Shown piece by piece: positions 42,826 to 53,312 of a DNA stretch of 64,000 bases. Source of the DNA: Bradyrhizobium sp. 139 (GTDB taxonomy: Bacteria; Pseudomonadota; Alphaproteobacteria; Rhizobiales; Xanthobacteraceae). Where the stretch lies: contig NZ_JADPKS010000123.1 in NCBI RefSeq assembly GCF_023074175.1, positions 1 to 64,000 on the forward strand, given 5' to 3'. The notes under the pieces were generated by a model. The model saw only the letters and a list, made by a program, of their open reading frames with translations, ran no database searches and was not told the DNA's origin. A program made the position numbers and the translations under genes. Position 1 is the stretch's first letter; each line of letters begins with the position of its first letter.

Positions 42826-43641
42826 ATGAAGATATTTGTGGTTGCGGCGGCGCTTATTGGCGCCATGAGTGTTTCGGCAGTAGCGATCGAGCTGCCGGCG
42901 GAGATCAGTAAGCGCGGCAGCATCAAGATGGCGTTGGTGCCGAACTATCCGCCGATGGAGTTCCGCGATCCCGCCACCAACGCGCTCACGGGCTTCGACA
43001 TCGAGCTCGGCGAGGCGCTCGGCCGCAAGCTCGGCGTCAAGATCGAATGGCAGGAGACGAGTTTCGCCGAGTTCATGCCGTCGATCACGACCGGACGGGT
43101 GGACGCCATCCTGTCTGGCTTCACCGACTATGCGAGCCGGCACGAGATCGCGTCCTTCGTCGACTATTTGCGCAGCGGTCCGCAGTTCTTCGTGCAGCAG
43201 TCGCGCAAGGCAGAGTTCAAGGACGCGGCCGCGCTCTGCGGCAAGAAGGTCGGCGCCAGCCGCCGCACCATGTTCCCGGCGCAGATCGCGGCCTGGAGCG
43301 AGAAGAATTGCGGCACCAATCCGATCCAGTTCGTCGGCACCGACGGATCGGCCGATGCCCGCACCCAGCTCAGGCAGGGAAGGATCGACGCCGCCGCCCA
43401 GGGCAACGAGACGCTGCCCTACATCATGGACCTCGAGCCCGGCACCTATGCGGCCGTAGGCGAGCCCATCGCGCAGCAATTCACCGGCATAGCTCTGCCG
43501 GTCAAGGAAAAGGCGCTGCAGCAGGCGATGCTGGAGGCGGTCGATGCGCTGATCGCGGACGGCACCTACCGTACCCTGCTCGCCAAGTGGAAACTGACAG
43601 ACAACGCACTCGAGAAGGCGACCATCAATGCTGGACAGTAA
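42826..43641 (+). CDS. Second amino-acid-type ABC substrate-binding protein
   Basis: 271 residues from ATG 42826. Signal peptide 1-19 (MKIFVVAAALIGAMSVSAVA). A clear paralog of the protein encoded at 40371: same ELPAEI lead, YPPMEFRDPATNALTGFDIE, SGFTDYASRHEIASFVDYLR and ETLPY. Two binding proteins for one permease suggest two related ligands. Overlaps the deacetylase-fold gene by 14 bases. Confidence 0.9.
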   Translation: MKIFVVAAALIGAMSVSAVAIELPAEISKRGSIKMALVPNYPPMEFRDPATNALTGFDIELGEALGRKLGVKIEWQETSFAEFMPSITTGRVDAILSGFTDYASRHEIASFVDYLRSGPQFFVQQSRKAEFKDAAALCGKKVGASRRTMFPAQIAAWSEKNCGTNPIQFVGTDGSADARTQLRQGRIDAAAQGNETLPYIMDLEPGTYAAVGEPIAQQFTGIALPVKEKALQQAMLEAVDALIADGTYRTLLAKWKLTDNALEKATINAGQ

Positions 43642-44524
43642 GGCACTTCAGAGCATCCCGCTTGTCCCGGCCAACACCGCGGATCCCGCACCGGAATATC
43701 CCTGGCCGCAGCCGTACAAATCGGCGATGTTCCTCTCCTTCGACGTCGACGCGGAAAGTGCGTGGACCAGCAAGGATGCGGTTCACGCGCAGCGGCTCAT
43801 CACCATGAGCTATGGCGGCTACGAGGCGCGCGTCGGTACGCCGAAACTTCTGGAGCTACTCGACCAGCTCGACCTCAAGGCGACCTTCTTCGTCACGGGA
43901 TGGTCGGTCGATGCGCATCCGGCGATGGGGGAATCGATTCTCAAAGCTGGCCATGAGATCGGCCATCACGGTTATCACCATCTCTTGCCTGATCCCGGTG
44001 ATCCCTGGATCGAGGAGGAGCTGGAGCGTGGCTTCGAGGCGCTGAAGCGCCGGCTCGGCGTTACGCCGACCGGCTATCGCGCGCCTTACGGCGAGTTTAC
44101 CGAAGAGCTGCGGATGGCACTGGTGCGCCATGGCATCGTCTACACGTCCTCCTTCCGCGACGACGTGCGGCCCTATCGCCATCGCCTCGCCGACGGCAAG
44201 CCCGGCACGATCGAGCTACCGGTGACGGCGAGCTATGACGACTGGATGCACGGCCTCTCCGCGCGCTTCAGCCCGCGTTCGATCTTCCCCAAGGAGCATG
44301 TGCTTTCGATCTGGAAGGACGAACTGGACGAAGTGCGCGATTGGGGCGCGATGGTGACGACCGTGTTGCACCCGCAATGCAGCGGCCGTCCGATGCGGCT
44401 GCGCCTGCTGCGCGAGTTCCTGACCTACGCAAAGTCATGCCCGGATGTCTGGATCACGACTGGCGAGAAGATCGCGGAAAACTTCCTGCGCCACGAGGCT
44501 GGCAACCGCCAGGCAGCGCCATGA
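43628..44524 (+). CDS. Polysaccharide-deacetylase-fold hydrolase (cyclic imide/ureide type)
   Basis: 298 residues from ATG 43628. Metal site of the NodB fold: D39 and D41 in SFDVDAES and the His cluster in KAGHEIGHHGYHH (H109-H118), with the GYRAPYGEFTEELR motif. No signal peptide, so cytoplasmic and unlikely to act on peptidoglycan. The FDVDAE form is typical of PuuE-type allantoinases and of cyclic imidases of this fold. Given the neighbours (carbamoylase, hydantoin racemase) a ring-opening role on a hydantoin-like ureide or imide is the best inference. Confidence 0.8.
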   Translation: MLDSKALQSIPLVPANTADPAPEYPWPQPYKSAMFLSFDVDAESAWTSKDAVHAQRLITMSYGGYEARVGTPKLLELLDQLDLKATFFVTGWSVDAHPAMGESILKAGHEIGHHGYHHLLPDPGDPWIEEELERGFEALKRRLGVTPTGYRAPYGEFTEELRMALVRHGIVYTSSFRDDVRPYRHRLADGKPGTIELPVTASYDDWMHGLSARFSPRSIFPKEHVLSIWKDELDEVRDWGAMVTTVLHPQCSGRPMRLRLLREFLTYAKSCPDVWITTGEKIAENFLRHEAGNRQAAP

Positions 44525-45171
44525 CCCGCATCCTCGTCATTAATCCCAACTCCTCCGCATCGGTGACGGCGGCGATCGATGACGCGATCGCGCCGCTCAG
44601 GATCACCGGTGGGCCGAAGATCGAAGTGGTCGGCCTTGCCGAGGGACCATCCGGCATCAGCTCGCAGCGCGACGCCGACAGCGTCGTGATGCCGCTGGTC
44701 AACCGCGTTGCCCGCGACAATGCGGATGCTTTCGTGCTTGCCTGCTTCAGCGATCCCGGCCTGCATGCGGTGCGCGAGGCGGCCGGCGGGCGCCCGGTGC
44801 TGGGGATCGCCGAATGCGGCATTTTTCGCGCGCTGATGCTGGGCGAACGTTTCGGCGTCATCGCACTGTCGCCGTCGAGCATCCGCCGCCAGCAGCGCAT
44901 GGCGCGGGTGATGGGTGTCGACAGCCGATACGCCGGAAGCTGGTCGGTCGGTGCGAGCGCGGCGGAGACGGCAGGCGCTGACATCCGCGGCCGGTTGATC
45001 GAAGCCGGCCGCGCGCTGGTCACGCAATGCCGCGCCGACGTCGTGGTGATGGGCTGCGCCGGCATTGCCTCGCACCGCGCAGCAATTGCGGATGCGATCG
45101 GCGTGCCCGTGATCGAACCGGCGCAGCAGGCCGTCGCTGCCGCGATCGGTGCGGTCTTGTTGAACACGTGA
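44521..45171 (+). CDS. Hydantoin/aspartate-glutamate racemase family protein
   Basis: 216 residues from ATG 44521 (overlap ATGA). Two catalytic cysteines as in hydantoin racemase: FVLACFSDPGLHAVREA and VVMGCAGIASHRAAI. Start MTRILVINPNSSASVTAAI is characteristic (N-P-N-S). Converts the enantiomers of hydantoin-like substrates so that a stereospecific hydrolase can use both. Tight coupling to the preceding gene supports a common pathway. Confidence 0.92.
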   Translation: MTRILVINPNSSASVTAAIDDAIAPLRITGGPKIEVVGLAEGPSGISSQRDADSVVMPLVNRVARDNADAFVLACFSDPGLHAVREAAGGRPVLGIAECGIFRALMLGERFGVIALSPSSIRRQQRMARVMGVDSRYAGSWSVGASAAETAGADIRGRLIEAGRALVTQCRADVVVMGCAGIASHRAAIADAIGVPVIEPAQQAVAAAIGAVLLNT

Positions 45172-45213
45172 GAGACGAATGATGCAATTCGATCTCGTCA
45201 GGAGCTCCTTATA

Positions 45214-46797
45214 ATGCCTATCTCCCGCCGTTCGCTCCTCAAGGCCGCCGCCGCAATGCCGGCGCTGTCATTCCCGGGCATCGTCCGCGCCGAATCCCAG
45301 ACCACGCTGCGCTTCATTCCGGTGATCGACCTCGCCTTCGTCGATCCGATCTACTCGACCGCGCAGGTGTCGCGAAACCACGGCTTCATGGTTTACGACA
45401 CGCTCTATGGCATGAGTTCTTCGCTTCAGGTCTCGCCGCAGATGCTGTCTGGCCACGCCATCTCCGGTGACGGCCTGCAATGGGACCTTACGCTGCGCGA
45501 CGGCCTGTTCTGGCATGATGGCGAGCGCGTGCTCGCCCGCGACTGCGTCGCGAGCATCCGGCGCTGGGCCGCGCGCGACGGTTTTGGCGGCGAGCTGATG
45601 GAGGCGACCGCCGAACTCTCGGCCGCCGATGACCGCACCATCCGCTTCCGCCTCAAGCGCCCGTTCCCGCTGCTGCCGCAGGCGCTCGGCAAGGCCGCGA
45701 TCAATGCCTGCTTCATGATGCCGGAGCGGCTGGCGAGCCAGGATCCATTCAAGCCGCTGACCGAAGTGATCGGCAGCGGTCCGTTCCGCTACCTCGCCGA
45801 CGAGCGCGTGCAGGGCGCGCGCAACGCCTACGCCAAGTTCGAGCGTTACCAGCCGCGCACCGACGGCAAGCCGGACTGGACCGCGGGACCGAAGATCGTG
45901 CATTACGACCGCGTGGTCTGGACCACCACGCCTGACGCCGGCACCGGCGTCGCCGCGCTCCAGACCGGCGAGCAGGACTGGCAGGAGACCACGCCGCATG
46001 ATCTGCTGCCGGTGATCAAGGCCGCCGGCGACATCGAGACGCGAATCCTCGATCCCCGGGGTTATGCCTGCATGCTGCGCCTCAATCATCTTCAGCCGCC
46101 GTTCGACAATCCTGCCGTTCGCCGTGCTCTGCTCGGTGCGATCGATCAGTCCTCGTTCATGACCGCGGTGGCCGGTACCGATCCGAACTTCCAGGTCTCG
46201 CCGATCGGCTATTTCGCGCCGAATACGCCGATGGCGAGCGAGGTCGGCCTCGACGTGTTTCGCGGTCCGCGCGACTACGCCAAGGTCAAGGCCGCATTGA
46301 AAGCCGCCGGCTACAACGGCGAGAAGATCGTGGTGCTCGTCCCCACCAACTCACTGGCGCAGAAGCCGCTCGGCGAGATCGCCGTCGACAGCCTGCGCAA
46401 GGCTGGCATGAACGTCGAATATGCCGGGCTCGATTTCGCTGTCGTGTTGCAGCGTCAGCTCAAGAAGGACCCGATCGGGCAGGGCGGCTGGAGCGCTGCT
46501 GTCGGCAATTGGCAGGGCATCGACTGGCTCAATCCGGCCGGCAACACCAACATCCGCGGCGAGGGCAAGGTCGCCGGCTGGTATGCGAGCGAGAAGATGG
46601 CCGGCCTGCGCAGCCAGTGGCTGGCGGCCTCCGAGCTCGCGGAGCAGCAGCGCATCTGCCGCCAGATCCAGGCGGTGGCTTTCCAGGAAATCCCTTATAT
46701 TCCGATCGGGCTGTACAAGCAGCCGACCGCCTATCGCAAAGCCATCACCGGCATTCTCGACGGCACCGCCGTCTTCTGGAACGTACGTCCCGCATGA
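45214..46797 (+). CDS. Family-5 (oligopeptide-type) ABC substrate-binding protein
   Basis: 527 residues from ATG 45214, ribosome site AGGAG. Tat-like signal (SRRSLLKAAAAMPALSFPGI). SBP_bac_5 fold: TLRFIPVIDLAFVDPIYSTA, GLQWDLTLRDGLFWHDGERV and DCVASIRRWAARDGFG. There are no DppBCDF genes here, so it either feeds a transporter encoded elsewhere or works as an orphan receptor. Overlaps the amidohydrolase gene by ATGA. Confidence 0.92.
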   Translation: MPISRRSLLKAAAAMPALSFPGIVRAESQTTLRFIPVIDLAFVDPIYSTAQVSRNHGFMVYDTLYGMSSSLQVSPQMLSGHAISGDGLQWDLTLRDGLFWHDGERVLARDCVASIRRWAARDGFGGELMEATAELSAADDRTIRFRLKRPFPLLPQALGKAAINACFMMPERLASQDPFKPLTEVIGSGPFRYLADERVQGARNAYAKFERYQPRTDGKPDWTAGPKIVHYDRVVWTTTPDAGTGVAALQTGEQDWQETTPHDLLPVIKAAGDIETRILDPRGYACMLRLNHLQPPFDNPAVRRALLGAIDQSSFMTAVAGTDPNFQVSPIGYFAPNTPMASEVGLDVFRGPRDYAKVKAALKAAGYNGEKIVVLVPTNSLAQKPLGEIAVDSLRKAGMNVEYAGLDFAVVLQRQLKKDPIGQGGWSAAVGNWQGIDWLNPAGNTNIRGEGKVAGWYASEKMAGLRSQWLAASELAEQQRICRQIQAVAFQEIPYIPIGLYKQPTAYRKAITGILDGTAVFWNVRPA

Positions 46798-48167
46798 GCA
46801 CGATCGCAATTTTCGGCAGCTATGTGCTGTCACGCAAGAACGGCGCGCAGGACGTGTTGCGCGACCATTGGGTTCTGGTCGAAGGCAAGACAATCGCCGC
46901 GGTCACGCGCGACAAGCCGCAGGCCGACGAGGTGCATGACCGTCCCGGCCGATTCGTTCTGCCGGGCCTCCTCAACCTGCATAATCACTGTTTCTCTGAA
47001 GCAGTAGCGCGCAGTCACACCGAGGACGGTAACGGTCGCCGCAACAACCAGAGCATCGTCTACACGGTGCTTTTGCCGCTGACCAAGCGCGGCGCTGATC
47101 TGCTGTCGGCTGAAGAGCGCATGGCGGTCGCGCGGCTCGGCATCCTTCAACTCCTGAAAGGCGGCGCCACCACGGTGATGGAGCCGTTCCGGAACTCGAT
47201 CCCCGAGATGTTCGACGCCGCCGAGGAGATGGGCATTCGCTTCTATGGCGCGCCCTATCTGTTCTCGACCTCCGACGCCAAGGCCGGCCCTGACGGCGTG
47301 GTCCACTATGCCGGCGACGACGGCACCGCCGACATGGCGACATGGGATGCGCTCTACCGGCGCTGGAATAATCGTGGCGACGGTCGCATCAGCCTTGCGA
47401 TGAGCCCGCATGCCACCGACACCTGCGGCCCCGATCTATTGAAGGCCTGCGCCGCGCGGGCGCGCGAGCTTGGCGTGCCAATCACGACGCATATGGCGCA
47501 GAGCCGCGCCGAGGTCGAGACCATCGGCAAGCGCTATGGCGGCCGCACGCCGGCGCAATATCTCGACTGGCTGGGCCTGCTGGCGCCCGATCTGATGGCG
47601 GCGCACTGCATGTTCAGCAGCGACGACGATCTCAAGCTGATGGCGGCGCGCGGCATGACGGTTCTGAATTGCCCGCGCGTGTTCGCGCGCGCCGGCGTCA
47701 CCGCCGCGTTCAGCCGGTTTGCGGAGCACGGTGTGCGCACGGTGGTCGGCACCGACGGCTACAACATGGACCTGCTCGGCGAGCTCAATGCCGCCTCGCT
47801 GATCTCCAAGATCACCTCAGCGCGCGCCGATGTCGCGAACTCGCCCGAGCTGATCGAGGCGAACACGGCAATCGCCGCCGACGTGATCAAGCGGCCTGAC
47901 CTCGGGCGGATCGAGCCGGGCGCGACCGCCGATCTCACCGTCGTCGATCTCACTCATCCGCATCTTCAGCCGCTGTTCGATCCGCGCCGCGCGCTGATCG
48001 CGCTCGCCAACCGCGCCAATATCGATCAGGTCATGGTCGACGGCCGCATGCTGATCGATGCCGGGCGTTATCTCGCCGCTGACGAAGCGGCAATCACCGC
48101 AGCCGGCAACGCCGCGATCGGCAAGATCTGGGATTTGCCGGAGGCACAGGCCGCATTCAACGGCTGA
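46794..48167 (+). CDS. Amidohydrolase family protein (cytosine deaminase/AtzB type)
   Basis: 457 residues from ATG 46794. Metal ligands: LLNLHNHCFSEAVAR (H-x-H form), ITTHMAQSRAEVE, MAAHCMFSSDDD and VVGTDGYNMDLLGE. The composite-domain ends (VLVEGKTIAAVTRDKP, ADLTVVDLTHPH) complete the fold. Closest by layout to the Atz/Trz-type aminohydrolases that remove amines from N-heterocycles. Last gene of the operon; a palindromic repeat follows. Confidence 0.88.
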   Translation: MSTIAIFGSYVLSRKNGAQDVLRDHWVLVEGKTIAAVTRDKPQADEVHDRPGRFVLPGLLNLHNHCFSEAVARSHTEDGNGRRNNQSIVYTVLLPLTKRGADLLSAEERMAVARLGILQLLKGGATTVMEPFRNSIPEMFDAAEEMGIRFYGAPYLFSTSDAKAGPDGVVHYAGDDGTADMATWDALYRRWNNRGDGRISLAMSPHATDTCGPDLLKACAARARELGVPITTHMAQSRAEVETIGKRYGGRTPAQYLDWLGLLAPDLMAAHCMFSSDDDLKLMAARGMTVLNCPRVFARAGVTAAFSRFAEHGVRTVVGTDGYNMDLLGELNAASLISKITSARADVANSPELIEANTAIAADVIKRPDLGRIEPGATADLTVVDLTHPHLQPLFDPRRALIALANRANIDQVMVDGRMLIDAGRYLAADEAAITAAGNAAIGKIWDLPEAQAAFNG

Positions 48168-48194
48168 GCGCCGCTTTGCCACGACGACGGTGCG

Positions 48195-48313
48195 CTCCCT
48201 CTCCCGCTTGCGGGGGAGGGCTGAGGTGGGGGTGTTTCCGCATTGGGGCGCTCCCCCTATGGAGAGAGCCCCCACCCGGCGCTTCGCGCCGACCTCCCCG
48301 CAAGCGGGAGAGG
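48195..48313. repeat. Imperfect inverted repeat, REP-like, second copy
   Basis: Left arm CTCCCTCTCCCGCTTGCGGG and GAGGGCTGAGGTGGGGGT; right arm GCCCCCACCCGGCGCTTCGC and GACCTCCCCGCAAGCGGGAG. Same core and architecture as the repeat at 37373. Sits between convergent genes, where it may also end transcription. Confidence 0.75.
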
Positions 48314-48356
48314 TTGCAGCGAGCCCGTGGCGAAATCGCTTCAACCCAAACGCGTT

Positions 48357-49277
48357 CTAATCCTCAAACTCGGCGAGCGCCTTGCGCATGGTCTCGACCA
48401 GATCCAGCGCCACCGGCGAGGGGCTTCGCTGCGCCGGAAAAACCGCGGAGAATTCGAAGTCGATGCGCGGCAGGAAGCGGCGCACGACGACGCCGCGGGT
48501 GGAAAATTCCTGTGCGGTGAAGGGATCGCAGATCGCGACGCCAAGCCCCGACGAGACCATGCCGCACATGATCTCCGACAGCGCGGTCTCGACCCGCAGC
48601 ACGCGGCGGACATCGTGACGGTGGAAGATCTGGTCGACGAGGTGCCGGCTCGACGATCCCGCCGACAGCGAGATGAAGGTCTCGCCCTCGAAATCGCGAG
48701 GCTGCAAAACTTCCTTTTCCGTGAGGCGATGGCCTGTCGGCAGCACCGCGACGCGCGCCGGTGCCGGCAGCTTCTGGCTCGGCAGGCCGGAATGCGCGAT
48801 CGGCACCTCGGCAAATCCGACATCGCATTGATTGTTCAGCACCCAGTCGACCACGATCGGCGAGATCACGCCGAAGAAGGCGAGGTTGAGGTTCGGCCGC
48901 TCCTTCAGGAAGTGGCCAGTGAGCCGCGGCAGATAACCGTTCGACAGCGCCGGAAGTGCTGCGATCCGCAGCGAGCCGGTGCGGCGGCCGCGGATTTCCT
49001 CGGCCGCCGCGGTGATGCGTTCGAGGCCGACGAAGGAGCGCTCCACTTCAGTATAGAGCGCCATCGCTGCGGCAGTCGGTACCAGCCCGGTGCCGCGCCG
49101 CTCGAACAGCTCCATCTTCAAGAGCGCCTGGAGGTCGCGCAGCAGCCGGCTGACCGCAGGCTGCGTCACCTTCATCAGCGCCGCCGCCTCGGTCACGCTG
49201 CCCGTGAGCATCGTCGCGCGGAAGGCCTCTACCTGCCGCGAATTGATCCGGCCCATACCCAATTCCATCCATAACAT
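48357..49277 (-). CDS. LysR-family regulator
   Basis: 306 residues from ATG 49277; ATG 49256 (MGRINSRQVEAFRATMLTGS) is an equally good start. Winged helix with VTEAAALMKVTQPAVSRLLR, then the inducer-binding domain (LNNQCDVGFAEVPIAHSGLP). Resembles OccR/NocR-type and amino-acid-responsive LysR proteins by its GRINSRQVEAFRA start. Divergent from the Pot-type transporter operon, which it probably activates. Confidence 0.9.
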   Translation of the reverse strand: MLWMELGMGRINSRQVEAFRATMLTGSVTEAAALMKVTQPAVSRLLRDLQALLKMELFERRGTGLVPTAAAMALYTEVERSFVGLERITAAAEEIRGRRTGSLRIAALPALSNGYLPRLTGHFLKERPNLNLAFFGVISPIVVDWVLNNQCDVGFAEVPIAHSGLPSQKLPAPARVAVLPTGHRLTEKEVLQPRDFEGETFISLSAGSSSRHLVDQIFHRHDVRRVLRVETALSEIMCGMVSSGLGVAICDPFTAQEFSTRGVVVRRFLPRIDFEFSAVFPAQRSPSPVALDLVETMRKALAEFED

Positions 49278-49530
49278 TTAGGCATGCAGAAGGTGCCATT
49301 ATTCATTGGACGATGGAAGCCAGGGTTTGCGATCTTTTTCATCAGGACTGGAGACAGCCCGCTTTTTCGGCAGATTGGAGGGGTTCAACCTCCGGATCGC
49401 GCCAAAATCCGCGAGCAGGGGCCGGAGCCCTGATCGGAGAGGGGTTTGCGCGGAAGAAAATGCGGAAGGCGCTTCAGCCAGCGAGACTCGTCGGCACGTC
49501 ATCTCATTCCGGTATTGGAGATCGGTCCAT

Positions 49531-50565
49531 ATGAAGACTTTTCGCCTTCTGACAGCGGTCAGCATCGCGGCGCTCATTGCCGCCCCGTCGGCCGTCTCGG
49601 CCCAGCAGAAAACGCTCTATGTCGCCGGCTATGGCGGCTCGTTCGAGAAGACCATCCGCGACGAGGTGATCCCGGCCTTCGAGAAGGAGAACGGCGTCAA
49701 GGTCGAGTACGTCGCCGGCAACTCCACCGACACGCTGGCAAAGCTGCAGGCGCAGAAGGGCAACCAGCAGATCGACGTCGCCATCGTCGACGACGGCCCG
49801 ATGTACCAGGCGATCCAACTCGGCTTCTGCGGCAAGCTCGAAGGTGTTCCCGCCGATCTCTACGACACCGCCCGCTTCAAGGACGATCGCGCGGTCGCGA
49901 TCGGCATCGTCGCCACCGGCCTGATGTACAACACCAAGGTGTTCGCGGAGAAAGGCTGGGCGCCGCCGACCTCCTGGAACGACCTGAAGGACACGAAATA
50001 CGCCAAGCAGCTCGTGATCCCGCCGATCAACAACACCTATGGTCTCGAAGCGCTGGTGATGCTGTCGAAGATGAACGGCGGCGGCGAGTCCAATGTCGAT
50101 TCCGGCTTCAAGATCTTCAAGGAGCAGATCAATCCGAACGTGCTGGCCTACGAGCCGTCGCCGGGCAAGATGACCGAGCTGTTCCAGTCCGGTCAGGCCG
50201 TGATCGCGGTGTGGGGCACCGGCCGCGTGCAGAGCTTTGCCAACACTGGTTTCCCCGTCGACTTCGTCTATCCGAAGGAAGGTGCGGCGACGCTGCTGAC
50301 GACAGCGTGCCCGATCGCCAAGCCGAACGCTTCGCCGCTCGCATCCAACTTCGTCAAGATGCTGCTCGATCCCAAGATCCAGCTCGTGATGCTGAAGGAC
50401 TATGGCTACGGCCCGGTGCTGAAATCGCTGGTGGTGCCGCCGGAGCTCGGCAAGATGGCGCCGCTCGGCGAGCGCGCGGCAAAGCTCTATAATCCGGACT
50501 GGACTGTCATCAACGAGAAGCGCGAGGAGTGGACCAAGCGCTGGAACCGTGAGGTCGAGCGCTGA
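49531..50565 (+). CDS. Spermidine/putrescine-type ABC substrate-binding protein
   Basis: 344 residues from ATG 49531. Signal peptide 1-23 (FRLLTAVSIAALIAAPSAVS). SBP_bac_8 fold: TLYVAGYGGSFEKTIRDEVI, PAFEKENGVKVEYVAG, DVAIVDDGPMYQAIQLGFCG and AVWGTGRVQSFANTGFPVDF. Binds an amine or opine-like solute in the periplasm. First gene of a nine-gene rightward operon, 23 bases before the ATPase gene. Confidence 0.93.
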   Translation: MKTFRLLTAVSIAALIAAPSAVSAQQKTLYVAGYGGSFEKTIRDEVIPAFEKENGVKVEYVAGNSTDTLAKLQAQKGNQQIDVAIVDDGPMYQAIQLGFCGKLEGVPADLYDTARFKDDRAVAIGIVATGLMYNTKVFAEKGWAPPTSWNDLKDTKYAKQLVIPPINNTYGLEALVMLSKMNGGGESNVDSGFKIFKEQINPNVLAYEPSPGKMTELFQSGQAVIAVWGTGRVQSFANTGFPVDFVYPKEGAATLLTTACPIAKPNASPLASNFVKMLLDPKIQLVMLKDYGYGPVLKSLVVPPELGKMAPLGERAAKLYNPDWTVINEKREEWTKRWNREVER

Positions 50566-50588
50566 TCGGTCATAGCGGAGACAGTGCC

Positions 50589-51625
<1,037 letters not shown>

Positions 51626-51629
<4 letters not shown>

Positions 51630-52501
51630 GCGCGGCCGCCGAGGAACGAAACGCACGCGCGCCGTGGGCGCTCACCGCGCCCGCCTTGATGCTGTTCGTT
51701 GGCGTGCTGCTGATACCGCTGGCGATGACTGTGATGCTGTCGTTCCACGATTGGGGCCAGTACAAAGGCATCGAGCCGGTCTTCATTCTGAAGAACTGGC
51801 ACGAGATCGCGACCGATCCCTATTACGCCGAGATGTTCTGGCGGACGTTTCGCATCGCGGTCCTGACCACGCTGCTCACCGCAGTGCTCGGCGCACCCGA
51901 AGCCTACATCCTCAACCGCATGAGCGGCCGCTGGAAGAGCTTTTTCCTACTGGTCATCCTCGGGCCGCTGCTGATCTCCGTGGTGGCGCGCACGCTCGGC
52001 TGGGCGCTGCTGTTCGGCGGCAATAACGGTCTCGTCAACAAGCTCCTGATGTCGGCCGGGCTGATCCGCTTCCCCATTCCCTTCATGTTCACCGAAACAG
52101 GCATGGTGATCGCGCTCGCGCATGTGATGATGCCGTTCATGGTGCTGTCGGTATGGGCCGCACTCCAGCGGCTCAACCCGCAGATCGAGAATGCCGCGAT
52201 GTCCCTCGGCGCAGGCCCCGTGACCATCATCCGCCGCATCATCATGCCGCAGATCATGCCGGGCGTGCTGTCGGGCGCGATCATCGTTTTCTCGCTCTCG
52301 GCCAGTGCCTTCGCGACACCCGCGATCATCGGCGGCCGCCGGCTCAAGGTCGCGGCGACGCTGGCCTATGACGAATTCCTCAACACGCTGAACTGGCCGC
52401 TCGGTGCCGCGGTCGCAACGCTTCTGCTGGTCGCGCTGGTGCTGATCGTCGTCGGCAGCAACGCGCTGATCGAGCGGCGCTATGCGGAGGTGTTCCGATG
52501 A
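51626..52501 (+). CDS. PotB-type ABC permease
   Basis: 291 residues from ATG 51626. Six helices, first at about 17-40 (LTAPALMLFVGVLLIPLAMT). EAA loop in NAAMSLGAGPVTIIRRIIMP. Pairs with the PotC-type protein encoded next (ATGA overlap) to form the channel. Confidence 0.94.
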
Positions 52502-53304
52502 GCCGGAACGGCCCGCTCGCGCTGATCTTCCACACCATCTTCGTCATCGTCATGGTGGCGCCGATCCTGGTGGTCTGCCTCGTCGCCTTCACGCCCGAAG
52601 GCTTTTTGTCGCTGCCGACCAATGGCTTCTCGCTGCGCTGGTTCAGGGCGATCGCAAATTATCCGGAATTCGTCCACGCGTTCTGGGTCAGCCTCGGGCT
52701 GGGCGCGCTCTCATCTTTCGTGGCGCTGTTGTTCGCGGTGCCGGCGGCGCTGGCGATCGCGCGCTATCGTTTCCGCGGTCGAGACGCACTGGCGGCACTG
52801 TTCCTGTCGCCGCTGATGATCCCGCACGTCGTGCTCGGCATCGCCTTCCTGCGCTTCTTCACCTCGGCTGGGCTCGGCGGCAGCTTTGCGGCGCTGATCA
52901 TCGCGCATGTCATCATCGTGTTTCCGTTCGCGCTGCGGCTGACGCTGGCGGCAGCAACCGGCATGGACCTCTCGGTTGAGATGGCGGCGGTGTCGCTAGG
53001 CGCCGGCGGCTGGACGCTGTTCCGCCGCGTCACGCTGCCGCTGATCTTGCCCGGCGTCATCAGCGGCTGGGCGCTCGCCTTCATCCAGTCCTTCGACGAT
53101 CTGACCATGACCGTCTTCCTTGCGGCACCCGGCACCGAGACGTTGCCGGTGCGCATGTTCCTCTACATCCAGGACAACATTGATCCGCTGGTGACGTCGG
53201 TCTCGGCCTGCGTGATCGCGATCACCATGACCGCCCTCATTCTGCTCGACCGCTTCTACGGGCTCGACCGTGTGCTCGCCGGCAAGGGCGATACGGGACG
53301 ATAG
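52498..53304 (+). CDS. PotC-type ABC permease
   Basis: 268 residues from ATG 52498. Six helices; EAA loop in VEMAAVSLGAGGWTLFRRVT, LPLILPGVISGWALAFIQSF and the DDLTMTVFLAAPGTETLPVR stretch typical of PotC. Second half of the channel. Followed after eight bases by the oxidase gene, so transport and oxidation are expressed together. Confidence 0.94.
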   Translation: MSRNGPLALIFHTIFVIVMVAPILVVCLVAFTPEGFLSLPTNGFSLRWFRAIANYPEFVHAFWVSLGLGALSSFVALLFAVPAALAIARYRFRGRDALAALFLSPLMIPHVVLGIAFLRFFTSAGLGGSFAALIIAHVIIVFPFALRLTLAAATGMDLSVEMAAVSLGAGGWTLFRRVTLPLILPGVISGWALAFIQSFDDLTMTVFLAAPGTETLPVRMFLYIQDNIDPLVTSVSACVIAITMTALILLDRFYGLDRVLAGKGDTGR

Positions 53305-53312
53305 GAGAATCT

